A stretch of 12,086 nucleotides of DNA from CAZAMT01 sp964486145 (GCA_964486145.1 CAZAMT010000112.1:1-12086); one strand, 5' to 3'. Numbered from the stretch's first letter, positions 1 through 7,179 are shown. Program-made: numbers and translations. The notes: generated from the sequence alone by a model not told the origin.

Positions 1-12
1 ACTCCCCACTAT

Positions 13-2247
13 CTAATTACTCTTATGAAACTCCTCATACGCTTTTAAAACCGTTAAATGAGAAATCAAATACGCCAGTGAACTTTCAGCACCCTGGTTG
101 CGGTTTACACCATAACTTTCAAAGCCATCACAACAACCTTTGGTTTCAAAGTCATATAGACTCAATCTAAGATCGTTTTCACCCAAAAACCATAAAAAAG
201 ATGTGTAGAGTTTGTTCAGATATTCCTTGTCTTTGGTTACATGAAACGCCTGGTGGAACATTAAAACCATGGCCATGGCATCAATGGGCTGTTGAGCAAA
301 CATGGAGCGTTCGCCGTCTTTTTTGTACCATTGTTCATTACCAATAATTGACAGGTAATTTTCGTTTAATGTATGTTCGGTTAGAAACTGCATTGAATTG
401 ATGGCAATTTCCATTATTTTATCTTCGTTCAATATTTCTGCTGCTTGCAGCAACGCCAGTGGCAACATGCCATTATCGTAAGCAAGAAGCGCTTCGAACC
501 ATTTCCAATTTTCAGATTCGTTTTCTTCGTAATGACTAACCAGGTTGTGGGCCATGCTCCGTAGCCTTTCTGTCATGGAATCATCTGCAGGATTTGTTTC
601 AAGGTAATAACATATCCCGATCATGGTATTTGCAATACTTCTTATGGATTCTAATTTTTCGAAATTAGGGGATGCATTAAAAAACATCAACCTGCCGGTC
701 TGGTAATATGCATCGTTGGGGGCGTTTGCCAGTAAATAACCAAGCGCCCAGATAGTGCGCCCAAAGGAATCTTCAGAACCCACTTCATCGAGGTAGTTTC
801 TGTTAAAGCTTAAAAAATTACGAAATGTACCATCTTTATTTTGCATGTAATGGATATAGCTTAAGTAGACTGGTGATAATTCCAGTGCCCGTTCATTCTT
901 GGTCTGCCTGTATGCCATCAACACCATAAGCAAGGCTCGCGAATTATCATCAAGGCAATAGCCTTCTTTTAAGTTTGGAATACCAAACTTGGCATGCTGG
1001 ATAATGCCGGTATCATCCGTAAGCCTGTTAATATGTGCGAGCGAAAATGGCGGCAGGATGAGCAAATCAAATATGGTATCCTTTTTTGTCAATTCTGTAA
1101 CTCCTTGTCTAATTACCTGTTTCGTAAGGGTCACGTATTTTTCTCCTGTTTTTGGCCATGTTATTTTATTTCCGTATTCCAGGGCCCTGGTTTTTAGCAT
1201 ATTCAGCTCCACAGGATTGTCCAGGAGTTCTGATAAGATGGAAGATAGCTCATCGGAATCGCCGAAATTAAACAACCTTCCTCTTCCATCGGCCAGTAAT
1301 TCGGCAGCATGCCAGTAAGGTGTGGAAATTACCGCCGATCCCACACCAATCGCGTAGGAAAGAGTGCCACTGGTTATTTGAGCCTCATTTAAATAGGGTG
1401 TAAGATATATATCGGTAGCCGACAAATATTTAAACAGGTCTTTAACATCTAAAAATTCATTCAAAAAAACCACATGTTTTTCCAATTGAAGATTTTTAAC
1501 CAGGCGCATCAAATAAATACGGTATTCCTCGCCCGAGTGCCTCAATACATTGGGATGAGTTTTTCCCAAAACCATATAAATCACGTTGGGGTGTTTTTCA
1601 ATGACCTTTGGCAATGCTTTTATCACTGTTTCTATGCCTTTATTGCGGCCAATAAAACCAAATGTCATCAGAACTTTTTTGCTTTCAAGTTTAAACTCTT
1701 TTTTTGATTTTTTGGCATTGTACTGAAGGTCAGGAACACCATGTTCAATAAACGCGATTTTTTCTTGTGGAACGTCATAAATATTAACTAAGAATTCAAT
1801 CGCTTTGTTACTCATTACCACTATTTTATGTGCCATTTTGCAGATTTCCTGCAATACAGCCTTTTCATTATAACTAGGTGTTTTAAGTATCGTGTGCAAT
1901 GTTACAATTAACGGAACTTCCAACCGGTGCAACAAGGGTAGTATATATACCCCGTTCTGGCCTCCAAATATACCGAATTCATGTTCGAGTACACACAGGT
2001 CTGCACCGCTATGATTGATAAATTTTACCGCTCGTATATAATCTTCCTGATATTCCTGCCTGATGGTTAGTTTAACTTCTTCAGGATATTCATAATTATT
2101 AGTGAAGTCGTTTAATGCCACGACAAAACCATCATTCTCCTCACCAGTTTTCGTGTTATTGACGATAACAGAACTGAACAGGTTATTGGTAAAAGTACCA
2201 ATACCGCATTCCCTGGGTGGGTAAGTTCCTATAAATGCAATTTTCAT
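13..2247 (-). CDS. GT4 glycosyltransferase fused to a C-terminal alpha/alpha-toroid-like domain
   Basis: The 744-residue protein has two parts. Residues 1-385 are a GT-B fold, GT4-type sugar transferase: the N-terminal loop PPRECGIGTFTNNL (10-23) is the usual nucleotide-sugar domain start, GFIGRNKG (197-204) opens the second Rossmann domain, and TPYLNEAQITSGTLSYAIG (283-301) occupies the donor-site position. The first Glu of the usual E-x7-E pair is E288, but the second is Leu. Residues 395-744 are all-helical and resemble six-hairpin glycosidase-like domains, with motifs GYCLDDNSRAL (429-439), GSEDSFGRTIWALG (490-503), WKWFEALLAYDNGMLPLALL (581-600) and GVNRNQGAESSLAYL (713-727). There is no signal peptide, so it is probably cytoplasmic. 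It likely transfers a hexose (mannose is plausible) from a nucleotide sugar to an unknown acceptor. AAAGGA lies just upstream of the ATG, which supports this start. The stop is TAG at 13-15, so the gene is complete. Class is secure; substrate is unknown. Confidence 0.9.
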   Translation of the reverse strand: MKIAFIGTYPPRECGIGTFTNNLFSSVIVNNTKTGEENDGFVVALNDFTNNYEYPEEVKLTIRQEYQEDYIRAVKFINHSGADLCVLEHEFGIFGGQNGVYILPLLHRLEVPLIVTLHTILKTPSYNEKAVLQEICKMAHKIVVMSNKAIEFLVNIYDVPQEKIAFIEHGVPDLQYNAKKSKKEFKLESKKVLMTFGFIGRNKGIETVIKALPKVIEKHPNVIYMVLGKTHPNVLRHSGEEYRIYLMRLVKNLQLEKHVVFLNEFLDVKDLFKYLSATDIYLTPYLNEAQITSGTLSYAIGVGSAVISTPYWHAAELLADGRGRLFNFGDSDELSSILSELLDNPVELNMLKTRALEYGNKITWPKTGEKYVTLTKQVIRQGVTELTKKDTIFDLLILPPFSLAHINRLTDDTGIIQHAKFGIPNLKEGYCLDDNSRALLMVLMAYRQTKNERALELSPVYLSYIHYMQNKDGTFRNFLSFNRNYLDEVGSEDSFGRTIWALGYLLANAPNDAYYQTGRLMFFNASPNFEKLESIRSIANTMIGICYYLETNPADDSMTERLRSMAHNLVSHYEENESENWKWFEALLAYDNGMLPLALLQAAEILNEDKIMEIAINSMQFLTEHTLNENYLSIIGNEQWYKKDGERSMFAQQPIDAMAMVLMFHQAFHVTKDKEYLNKLYTSFLWFLGENDLRLSLYDFETKGCCDGFESYGVNRNQGAESSLAYLISHLTVLKAYEEFHKSN

Positions 2248-2250
2248 TTA

Positions 2251-2257
2251 TTCCTTT
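2251..2257 (-). promoter_or_regulatory. Shine-Dalgarno-like site of the glycosyltransferase gene
   Basis: On the minus strand the bases before the ATG at 2247 read AAGAAAGGAATAA, placing an AAAGGA purine core a few bases upstream of the start. This is the most SD-like of the gene starts examined here and supports the chosen start codon. Confidence 0.5.
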
Positions 2258-2321
2258 CTTTTTTTATCAGTTTTACCGTAATCCAAATGAACACAATTTA
2301 TTTTTATCATTTTTAGTGCGT

Positions 2322-2336
2322 TAAACGGACCGTTTA
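2322..2336. repeat. 15-bp perfect palindrome TAAACGG-A-CCGTTTA
   Basis: Two 7-base arms, TAAACGG and CCGTTTA, flank a single A. The right arm contains the stop codon (2334-2336) of the 39-residue gene, and the palindrome lies about 75 bases upstream of the glycosyltransferase start on the same strand. No T-run follows on either strand, so it does not look like an intrinsic terminator. It may be an operator or an mRNA-end structure; function is unknown. Confidence 0.45.
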
Positions 2337-2453
2337 TAACTCACTTCTGTTATTCTTTTCCGCTCTTTTGGCTTCTTTGGCAGCCCTTTTTTCCTTCAGG
2401 TTCTTGAGCGGTGCTTTCTTATTGTTTTTTTTAGTTTCTTTTTCTTTTGACAT
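2334..2453 (-). CDS. Small lysine-rich basic protein (39 aa)
   Basis: A complete short reading frame begins MSKEKETKKNNKKAPLK and ends AEKNNRSEL, with a TAA stop. Twelve of its 39 residues are Lys, three Arg and six Glu. It has no Cys or aromatic residue and no hydrophobic segment, so it should be a highly charged, disordered or helical cytoplasmic peptide. Composition alone would allow nucleic-acid or ribosome binding, but this is inference. It lies on the same strand as, and 86 bases upstream of, the glycosyltransferase, and downstream of the kinase remnant. No clear SD precedes it, which is common in this phylum. My impression is that similar short KEK/KR-rich peptides occur in other Bacteroidota, but I cannot verify a family. 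It could also be a chance frame in A-rich DNA. Confidence 0.5.
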   Translation of the reverse strand: MSKEKETKKNNKKAPLKNLKEKRAAKEAKRAEKNNRSEL

Positions 2454-2493
2454 GATTATTTGTTTTTAAATTTTTACTGGAAAATTAAATTAC

Positions 2494-2751
2494 TTATTGG
2501 GGCATTAATGGCAGGGTAAACTTAAATTCACTGCCTCCTTCTGCATTCCCGGCTACCCAGATTTTACCTTTGTTTATCTCAATCAATTCCTTGCAAAGCA
2601 ATAAGCCATAACCTGTTCCGGGTTCGCACTCGGTGCCTAAGGTTGAGAGATAATTATTAGAACTAAAAAGAGTGCTTACGGTTTCAGTATTAATGCCTAC
2701 ACCATAATCCTTGATAGTAATTTCTAGAAATCCTCTATTCCTAAAAATTTC
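2494..2751 (-). pseudogene. 3' remnant of a sensor histidine kinase (end of the HATPase domain)
   Basis: This 85-codon stretch is open between an in-frame TAA (2752-2754) and a TAA stop (2494-2496). It has no usable start: its only Met is four residues from the end. The peptide is unmistakably the C-terminal half of an HATPase_c domain. It has the G1 box KDYGVGI, the ATP-lid region, the G2 box EPGTGYGLLLCKELI, then NKGKIWV and a terminal GGSEFKFTLPL, the usual end of such kinases. The dimerisation/phosphoacceptor His domain, N box and any sensor domain are absent. Upstream bases in another frame encode something not kinase-like, so this looks like an internal deletion rather than a single frameshift. 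It should be unable to bind ATP properly or autophosphorylate. Confident as kinase-derived; the exact break point is uncertain. Confidence 0.8.
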
Positions 2752-2810
2752 TTATCTTCTTTTGTTACTTCAGGTTCAGATTTTACAGAATATACGTCAG
2801 AGTGATACAT
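2724..2810 (-). other. 28-codon reading frame leading into the kinase remnant
   Basis: An ATG at 2808-2810 opens a frame starting MYHSDVYSVKSEPEVTKEDK and ending GIEDF at a TAG (2724-2726). It overlaps the start of the kinase remnant in a different frame. The peptide does not resemble the kinase segment that should precede the G1 box. It may be the original 5' end or linker of another two-component gene, left behind when the region between was deleted. No SD is visible. It could be translated as a short peptide, but more likely belongs to the same decayed locus. Confidence 0.25.
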
Positions 2811-2903
2811 GCTATTATTTTTTATTTTTTAAATAACACTAAACTTTTTTAAATTGTATTTACTAAGGTTAAAACTTACACAACTACTTTTTTCAAGTCA
2901 TTT

Positions 2904-3257
2904 TCAGATTCCGCCTCCTTCATAACCACTTTTAATAATGGTAGAAATCATTTTAAACCTTCCGTTTGCTTTTACATTATTGGAGGTGTGTGCAGGAATT
3001 ATTATACCTTCACCAGTTTGAAGTATATTCGATTTTTCATCAATCACTACGTCGGCAGTACCTTCAATAATCTGAAGAAATGTATCAAAAGGGGAAATTT
3101 TTTCCGCCAGGGCTTCACCGGTATCAATAGCAATAACGCTAACATTGCCTGTAGTCTTTCGTATTATAGTCCTGCTAACCACCGAATTTGGCACATACTC
3201 AATAATTTCAATCAAAATATGCAATTTTGATTTTTCTAATTCAGTATTTTGCATCAT
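2904..3257 (-). CDS. Small single-domain cupin protein
   Basis: The 117-residue protein matches the small stand-alone cupins of Bacteroidota in length and layout. A short N-terminal helix (TELEKSKLHILIEIIEYVP) is followed by the SVVSRTIIRKTTGNVSVIA strand pair, then cupin motif 1 region KISPFDTFLQIIEGTADVVID and motif 2 region GEGIIIPAHTSNNVKANGRFK. In typical relatives the first motif carries His before the P-F-D, and motif 2 has a His near the end of P-A-x-x-P-H. Here those positions are Lys and Asn, and one His (PAH) remains nearby, so ordinary metal binding is doubtful. A sensing, ligand-binding or structural role is more likely than catalysis. Two tandem ATG codons begin the gene; I took the first. 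The next upstream gene is divergent, so this gene starts its own unit and reads toward the kinase remnant. Confidence 0.8.
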   Translation of the reverse strand: MMQNTELEKSKLHILIEIIEYVPNSVVSRTIIRKTTGNVSVIAIDTGEALAEKISPFDTFLQIIEGTADVVIDEKSNILQTGEGIIIPAHTSNNVKANGRFKMISTIIKSGYEGGGI

Positions 3258-3581
3258 CTTTAATATAATTTGAAATAAAGGTACGGTAACAAACCGGTCA
3301 GTGTGTTACATTATTGGTGGTTTATCTTACATCATTCACACATTTGAAAGGTTTATAAAAACATATTTTAAAACGTATCATCGTATTTAACAAATACCAG
3401 GTAGCGCGCCGCATAGCTTAAAATAAGAAAAACCCATAGCATGAAACCAATCCATTTAATGAAGAAAAAACAAGCGAATTAAAAGCTCCGGAAATAATCT
3501 AATTACGCTAATTAAAAAACTGTTTTCACATGCACATAAATCAAATAATTTAATTACTTTGCTCATGGCTTATCAAAAAGA
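3258..3581. other. Divergent intergenic region between the cupin and the AI-2E-family gene
   Basis: This 324-base stretch separates two divergent genes and should hold both promoters. Near the cupin it carries the GTAACA/TGTTAC inverted repeat. Near the plus-strand gene, TTACTTTG (3554-3561) matches seven of eight positions of TAnnTTTG and is a weak promoter candidate. The rest is AT-rich with repeated TAATTA words. I find no RNA gene and no reading frame longer than about 13 codons starting with ATG that looks coding. Confidence 0.4.
3276..3309 (-). promoter_or_regulatory. Candidate promoter box and operator of the cupin gene
   Basis: On the minus strand TACCTTTA (3276-3283) matches seven of eight positions of the Bacteroidota -7 box TAnnTTTG. 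Immediately upstream lies an inverted repeat, GTAACA (3286-3291) and TGTTAC (3304-3309), separated by 12 bases and centred on an ACCGGT. Its position next to the -7 box would suit a dimeric repressor. No good -33 TTTG is present, so this is tentative. Confidence 0.3.
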
Positions 3582-4739
3582 ATGTTATATATGAATTTAT
3601 CTTTTAAAAATATTTTCTACACGCTTTCCATTACATTCGGGTTTTTTGCGGTACTGGTATTGGCTAAACCTGTTCTTATCCCTTTAGCATTTGGCTTATT
3701 GGTATCTTTTATTTTGTTACCGATGGCCAACAGGTTCGAAAAATGGGGGATAAACAGGATATTGTCTACTGTTTTAACAATTTTTGGAATTATTCTTCTG
3801 CTGAGCGGCGGAATATTTTTATTCTCAACCCAAATCATCAACCTTTCTACAAAGGTTTCTGATTTCCAGGATAAAATTCTTCAGGTATTTACGAAAGCTA
3901 CTTTATATTTTAACAGAAATATTCGTTTTTTACCAAGTATTGAAGAAGGCGACCTGATTAATCGGCTTAAAAGTTGGTTTAGTGAATCAGCAGGGGTATT
4001 GGTTAGTAAAACTTTTAACAATACTGCATCTTTTATTGGTGGCTTTGTTTCTGTCATTGTTTTCACGTTTTTATTGCTTATTTACAGGAGTAGCCTAACC
4101 CATGCCTTTTCCTGCTTTTTCCCCCTAAACAAACGTGATAATGCCCTTCAGATGTTTAAAAAGGTTCAGTTGGTCGGGAAAAAGTATTTGCTTGGTATGT
4201 TGATTTTAATGATAATCCTTGGAAGCGTCAATAGCATTGGTCTCTTGATTATTGGCATTGACAATCCCTTTCTGTTTGGATTTCTGGCCGGCATTTTAGC
4301 AATTGTACCGTACATTGGAACATTAATCGGGGCAGCTATACCTGTATTGTATGCATTTTTGATATATGACTCAGTTTGGATGCCAATTGCCGTTATTATC
4401 TTGTTTTGGGTAATTCAGTCGGTGGAAAGCAACTTCCTTAGCCCCAAAATCGTTGGGAAAAGCCTGAATGTAAATGCACTCACGGTCATTCTGAGTATAA
4501 TTGTCGGTGCTTCTGTATGGGGGATTGCCGGGATGATCCTGTTTCTACCATTTATTGCCATGTTTAAAACGGTTTGTGAACAATACGAAGAACTCAAACC
4601 CGTGGCATTATTAATAGGTGAACATAATAATAAGGATAAACGTAGCGATGGATACTTTCTTAAAAGTATGATGATTAAAATAAAAAGCCACTATCACTTT
4701 CTAATGAATAATATGAAACAAAGAAAAAAAGAACGATAG
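3582..4739 (+). CDS. AI-2E/PerM-family polytopic membrane protein
   Basis: The 385-residue protein has the full layout of the AI-2E transporter family (PF01594). A pair of N-terminal membrane helices with the proline-containing LAKPVLIPLAFGLLVSFIL lies at 27-46, followed by a third helix (59-83) and a soluble amphipathic insert (about 85-145). Then come a helix (150-168), a cytoplasmic loop with FFPLNKRDNALQMFKK (179-194), and a cluster of C-terminal helices. The family signature is clear: AIVPYIGTLIGAAIPVLYA (240-258) and VESNFLSPKIVGKSLNVNAL (281-300). The basic tail (about 345-385) is typically cytoplasmic. Family members export small molecules or exchange Na+/H+; quorum-signal export is established for only a few, so the substrate is unknown. 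A second ATG at 3591 is an equally possible start. It is convergent with the AraC gene, with only 14 bases between stops and no clear terminator. Confidence 0.9.
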   Translation: MLYMNLSFKNIFYTLSITFGFFAVLVLAKPVLIPLAFGLLVSFILLPMANRFEKWGINRILSTVLTIFGIILLLSGGIFLFSTQIINLSTKVSDFQDKILQVFTKATLYFNRNIRFLPSIEEGDLINRLKSWFSESAGVLVSKTFNNTASFIGGFVSVIVFTFLLLIYRSSLTHAFSCFFPLNKRDNALQMFKKVQLVGKKYLLGMLILMIILGSVNSIGLLIIGIDNPFLFGFLAGILAIVPYIGTLIGAAIPVLYAFLIYDSVWMPIAVIILFWVIQSVESNFLSPKIVGKSLNVNALTVILSIIVGASVWGIAGMILFLPFIAMFKTVCEQYEELKPVALLIGEHNNKDKRSDGYFLKSMMIKIKSHYHFLMNNMKQRKKER

Positions 4740-4753
4740 AACTAATGAGCGTT

Positions 4754-5314
4754 TTAAACATTCTCAAGTGTATCACGTCTTTTGTCTTTTAGGTTTTTGA
4801 AGTGTGAGGGCGTCAGGCCGGTTATTTTTTTAAACTGATTTGACAGGTGGGCTGCACTGCTGTAGTGCATTTTGTAGGCAATTTCTGAAAGGTTTAGCTC
4901 ATCGTATACAATAAGCTCTTTTACCTTTTCGATTTTATGTGTCAGATAAAATTTTTCAATGGTAATCCCCTTTACTTCTGAAAAGAGATTGGCCAGATAC
5001 GTATAATCGTAATTAAGTTTATCACTCAGGTAATCCGACAGGTTTACCTTTATTTGATCTTCGGTGTAATGCACCAGTTCAATAACCGCACTCTTAATTT
5101 TTTCTACAAGGATACTTCTCCGGTTGTCCATCAATTGCAGTCCAGACTTTTTTAATTCAATATCCAATTGCGCTAGCTGATCGGGTTGCAGGTTTCCAAT
5201 GACATCTGCTTCTCCTATATTTACATAAATATACTCCAGTCCGAGTTTTTCAAGTTCGCTTTTAACTACCATCTGGCATCGGATACAGACCATATTTCTT
5301 ATGTATAGTTTCAA
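4754..5314 (-). CDS. AraC-family regulator with N-terminal CxxC ferredoxin-like domain
   Basis: The 186-residue protein is short for an AraC regulator. Residues 1-62 form a beta-alpha-beta fold like heavy-metal-associated domains: KLYIRNMVCIRC carries Cys10 and Cys13, placed as in metal-binding HMA loops, followed by helix VVKSELEKLGL and strand YIYVNIGEADV. Residues 88-175 are a two-helix-turn-helix AraC DNA-binding domain; the second HTH is plain (LNLSEIAYKMHYSSAAHLSNQFKKITGLTPSHFKN, 140-174). The full N-terminal strand requires a TTG start at 5312-5314; the first in-frame ATG (5291-5293) would begin at Met8 and cut the strand off. It probably senses a metal ion or thiol-reactive signal through the cysteines and regulates transcription, possibly of the divergent dipeptidase gene or of itself. 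No metal transporter lies next to it here, so target and ligand are inferred only. Confidence 0.85.
   Translation of the reverse strand: MKLYIRNMVCIRCQMVVKSELEKLGLEYIYVNIGEADVIGNLQPDQLAQLDIELKKSGLQLMDNRRSILVEKIKSAVIELVHYTEDQIKVNLSDYLSDKLNYDYTYLANLFSEVKGITIEKFYLTHKIEKVKELIVYDELNLSEIAYKMHYSSAAHLSNQFKKITGLTPSHFKNLKDKRRDTLENV
5312..5314 (-). promoter_or_regulatory. Probable TTG start codon of the AraC regulator
   Basis: The minus-strand codon here is TTG, not ATG. Starting here gives MKLYIRNMVCIRC, which supplies the first beta strand of the CxxC domain. The ATG at 5293 would remove it. No SD sequence precedes either codon, so the choice rests on the protein fold. Confidence 0.55.
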
Positions 5315-5440
5315 AAAAAGCTGTTTAAAGTAAATCTCTAAAATTGTAAAGGTAAAATATATTTATGACTATTGAAATAAATATGAACCACGTATAATGT
5401 CCCATTTCCCAGAAATATGGGCATATCTTTAGACTTAAAA

Positions 5441-5473
5441 TTGTTTAATTATTCCGGTTAATAATTATTTTTG
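5441..5473 (+). promoter_or_regulatory. Promoter of the C69 dipeptidase gene
   Basis: TATTTTTG (5466-5473) matches the Bacteroidota -7 consensus TAnnTTTG at every fixed position. A TTG (5441-5443) lies 22 bases upstream as a possible -33 element, slightly farther than usual. Transcription would begin near 5480, leaving a leader of under 20 bases before the ATG at 5497. Confidence 0.45.
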
Positions 5474-5496
5474 TTTTAAACTCAATTGAAAAAGTT

Positions 5497-7131
5497 ATGA
5501 AGAAAGGAAAATTATTTTTATGGATGATTTTACTGGTTTCGGTACCAGTGCAAGTTGGAAGGTCTTGTACAAATATTTTAGTATCAAAGGGAGCAAGTAC
5601 TGATGGTTCCACGATGATTACCTATGCTGCCGATTCACATGAATTATACGGTGAATTGTATTATTATCCGGCTGCTGATCACCCTTCAGGGGCAATGCTG
5701 GATGTGTATGAATGGGATACTGGCAAGTATCTCGGGCAGATTGAACAGGTACCGCATACATACCAGGTTGTTGGCAACATGAATGAGCATCAGTTGACCA
5801 TTGGTGAGACAACTTTTGGCGGCAGAAAAGAACTTCGGGATACAACTGCAAAAATGGATTACGGAAGCCTGATGTATATCACGTTGCAAAGAGCAAAAAC
5901 GGCACGGGAAGCGATTCAGGTAATTGACGATCTTTTATCCGAATATGGTTATTATAGCAGCGGTGAATCTTTTTCAATCGCTGATCCGAACGAGGTTTGG
6001 ATAATGGAAATGATAAGTAAAGGGATGCATGAAAAAGGAGCGGTTTGGGTAGCTCGCAAATTGCCTGATGGCTATATATCAGCACATGCCAACCAGGCGC
6101 GTATCCGTCAGTTTCCGCTTGATGATCCCGAAAACTGTCTCTATGCTGATGATGTTATCGATTTTGCAAGAAAAATGGGCTATTTTGATGGTAAAGACAA
6201 AGAATTTAGTTTTGCCGAAGCCTATGCACCTGTTGATTATGGGGCCTTAAGGTTTTGCGAAGGAAGGGTATATAGTGTTTTTAACCGGGCAGCACCCAGC
6301 CATGAAATGCCGATGGATTATGTGAAAGGTGAACCGGATGCAGAACCTATGCCTCTGTGGGTTAAACCCGATGAAAAACTTACCGTGCATGATGTAATGG
6401 AATTGATGCGCGACCATTTTCAGGGTACCGAGTGGGATATGACGCAGGATATTGGTGCCGGCCCATTTCAGTTGCCTTACCGCTGGCGTCCGTTAACCTG
6501 GGAAGTTGACGGTGTTGAATATTGCAATGAAAGGGCCATTTCAACCCAGCAGACAGGCTTCTCCTTTGTTAGCCAGTCTCGTTCGTGGCTGCCAAATCCG
6601 ATTGGTGGAATCCTGTGGTTTGGCGTTGACGACACTTACAGCACGGTGTACACTCCCATGTATTGTAATATAACCGAAATCCCTGGTTCATTTGAGGTTG
6701 GAAACGGTGGTTTATATGATTTTTCATGGAATTCGGCATTTTGGGTTTTTAATTTTGTTTCGAATTTTACGTATCTCAGGTATAATATGATGATTGAAGA
6801 TGTGCGTGAAGTTCAGCGAAACCTGGAACTGGGCTTTTTGCTCGAACAGAAAGCCATTGAAAATGTTGCGCTTGAGATGTATGATGAAGATCCCGGAAAA
6901 GCCATTGCCTATCTAACAGACTATTCAGTGAAACAAGGTGATTATACCGTTCAAAGGTGGAGAAAGCTGGGCGAACAATTGCTTGTAAAATACATCGATG
7001 GTAATGTGAAGGTGAACGGAGAGTTAACCCAACCAGGTTATTCAGAAGAGTGGTACAAAAAAGTTGTGAAAGAAACCGGTGACCATTTTCAAATGAAAAA
7101 ATTACCAGGTGAAGAAGATACAGGGCATTAA
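5497..7131 (+). CDS. Secreted C69-family dipeptidase (Ntn hydrolase)
   Basis: The 544-residue protein is a peptidase family C69 (PF03577) enzyme. Residues 1-23 form a signal peptide with basic MKKGK, hydrophobic core LFLWMILLVSVPVQV and cleavage just before Cys24. Cys24 begins CTNILVSKGASTDGSTMI, the N-terminal nucleophile block of this self-processing family; removing the leader exposes the catalytic amino-terminal Cys. Other family blocks follow: NEHQLTIGETTFGGR (96-110), DYGSLMYITLQRAKTAREAI (121-140), SFSIADPNEVWIMEM (158-172) and SAHANQARIRQFPLDDP (195-211). Length is normal. It should hydrolyse dipeptides or short peptides outside the cytoplasm (periplasm or surface), supporting amino-acid acquisition. 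It follows its own promoter and is divergent from the AraC regulator. Downstream rplS has a separate promoter, so co-transcription is not required. Confidence 0.93.
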   Translation: MKKGKLFLWMILLVSVPVQVGRSCTNILVSKGASTDGSTMITYAADSHELYGELYYYPAADHPSGAMLDVYEWDTGKYLGQIEQVPHTYQVVGNMNEHQLTIGETTFGGRKELRDTTAKMDYGSLMYITLQRAKTAREAIQVIDDLLSEYGYYSSGESFSIADPNEVWIMEMISKGMHEKGAVWVARKLPDGYISAHANQARIRQFPLDDPENCLYADDVIDFARKMGYFDGKDKEFSFAEAYAPVDYGALRFCEGRVYSVFNRAAPSHEMPMDYVKGEPDAEPMPLWVKPDEKLTVHDVMELMRDHFQGTEWDMTQDIGAGPFQLPYRWRPLTWEVDGVEYCNERAISTQQTGFSFVSQSRSWLPNPIGGILWFGVDDTYSTVYTPMYCNITEIPGSFEVGNGGLYDFSWNSAFWVFNFVSNFTYLRYNMMIEDVREVQRNLELGFLLEQKAIENVALEMYDEDPGKAIAYLTDYSVKQGDYTVQRWRKLGEQLLVKYIDGNVKVNGELTQPGYSEEWYKKVVKETGDHFQMKKLPGEEDTGH

Positions 7132-7179
7132 AAATGCAAATAAAACGGATGTCTTTATTCCGAAATAAAATATATTTTG

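Noticed and set aside
3490..3560. Repeated TAATTA words upstream of the AI-2E-family gene
   Set aside because: Such short words are expected often in AT-rich intergenic DNA and show no regular spacing.
4740..4753. Shared terminator between the convergent AI-2E-family and AraC genes
   Set aside because: Only 14 bases separate the stops and no stable hairpin with a T-run is present there.
5401..5421. Imperfect inverted repeat CCCATTTC ... GAAATATGGG upstream of the dipeptidase
   Set aside because: The arms pair only with a two-base bulge and the loop is three bases. There is no T-run, and it lies upstream of the promoter, so no role can be argued.
7132..7176. Weak CGGA ... TCCG pairing after the dipeptidase stop as a terminator
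   Set aside because: A four-base stem with an A-rich, not T-rich, follow-up on the plus strand does not support termination.
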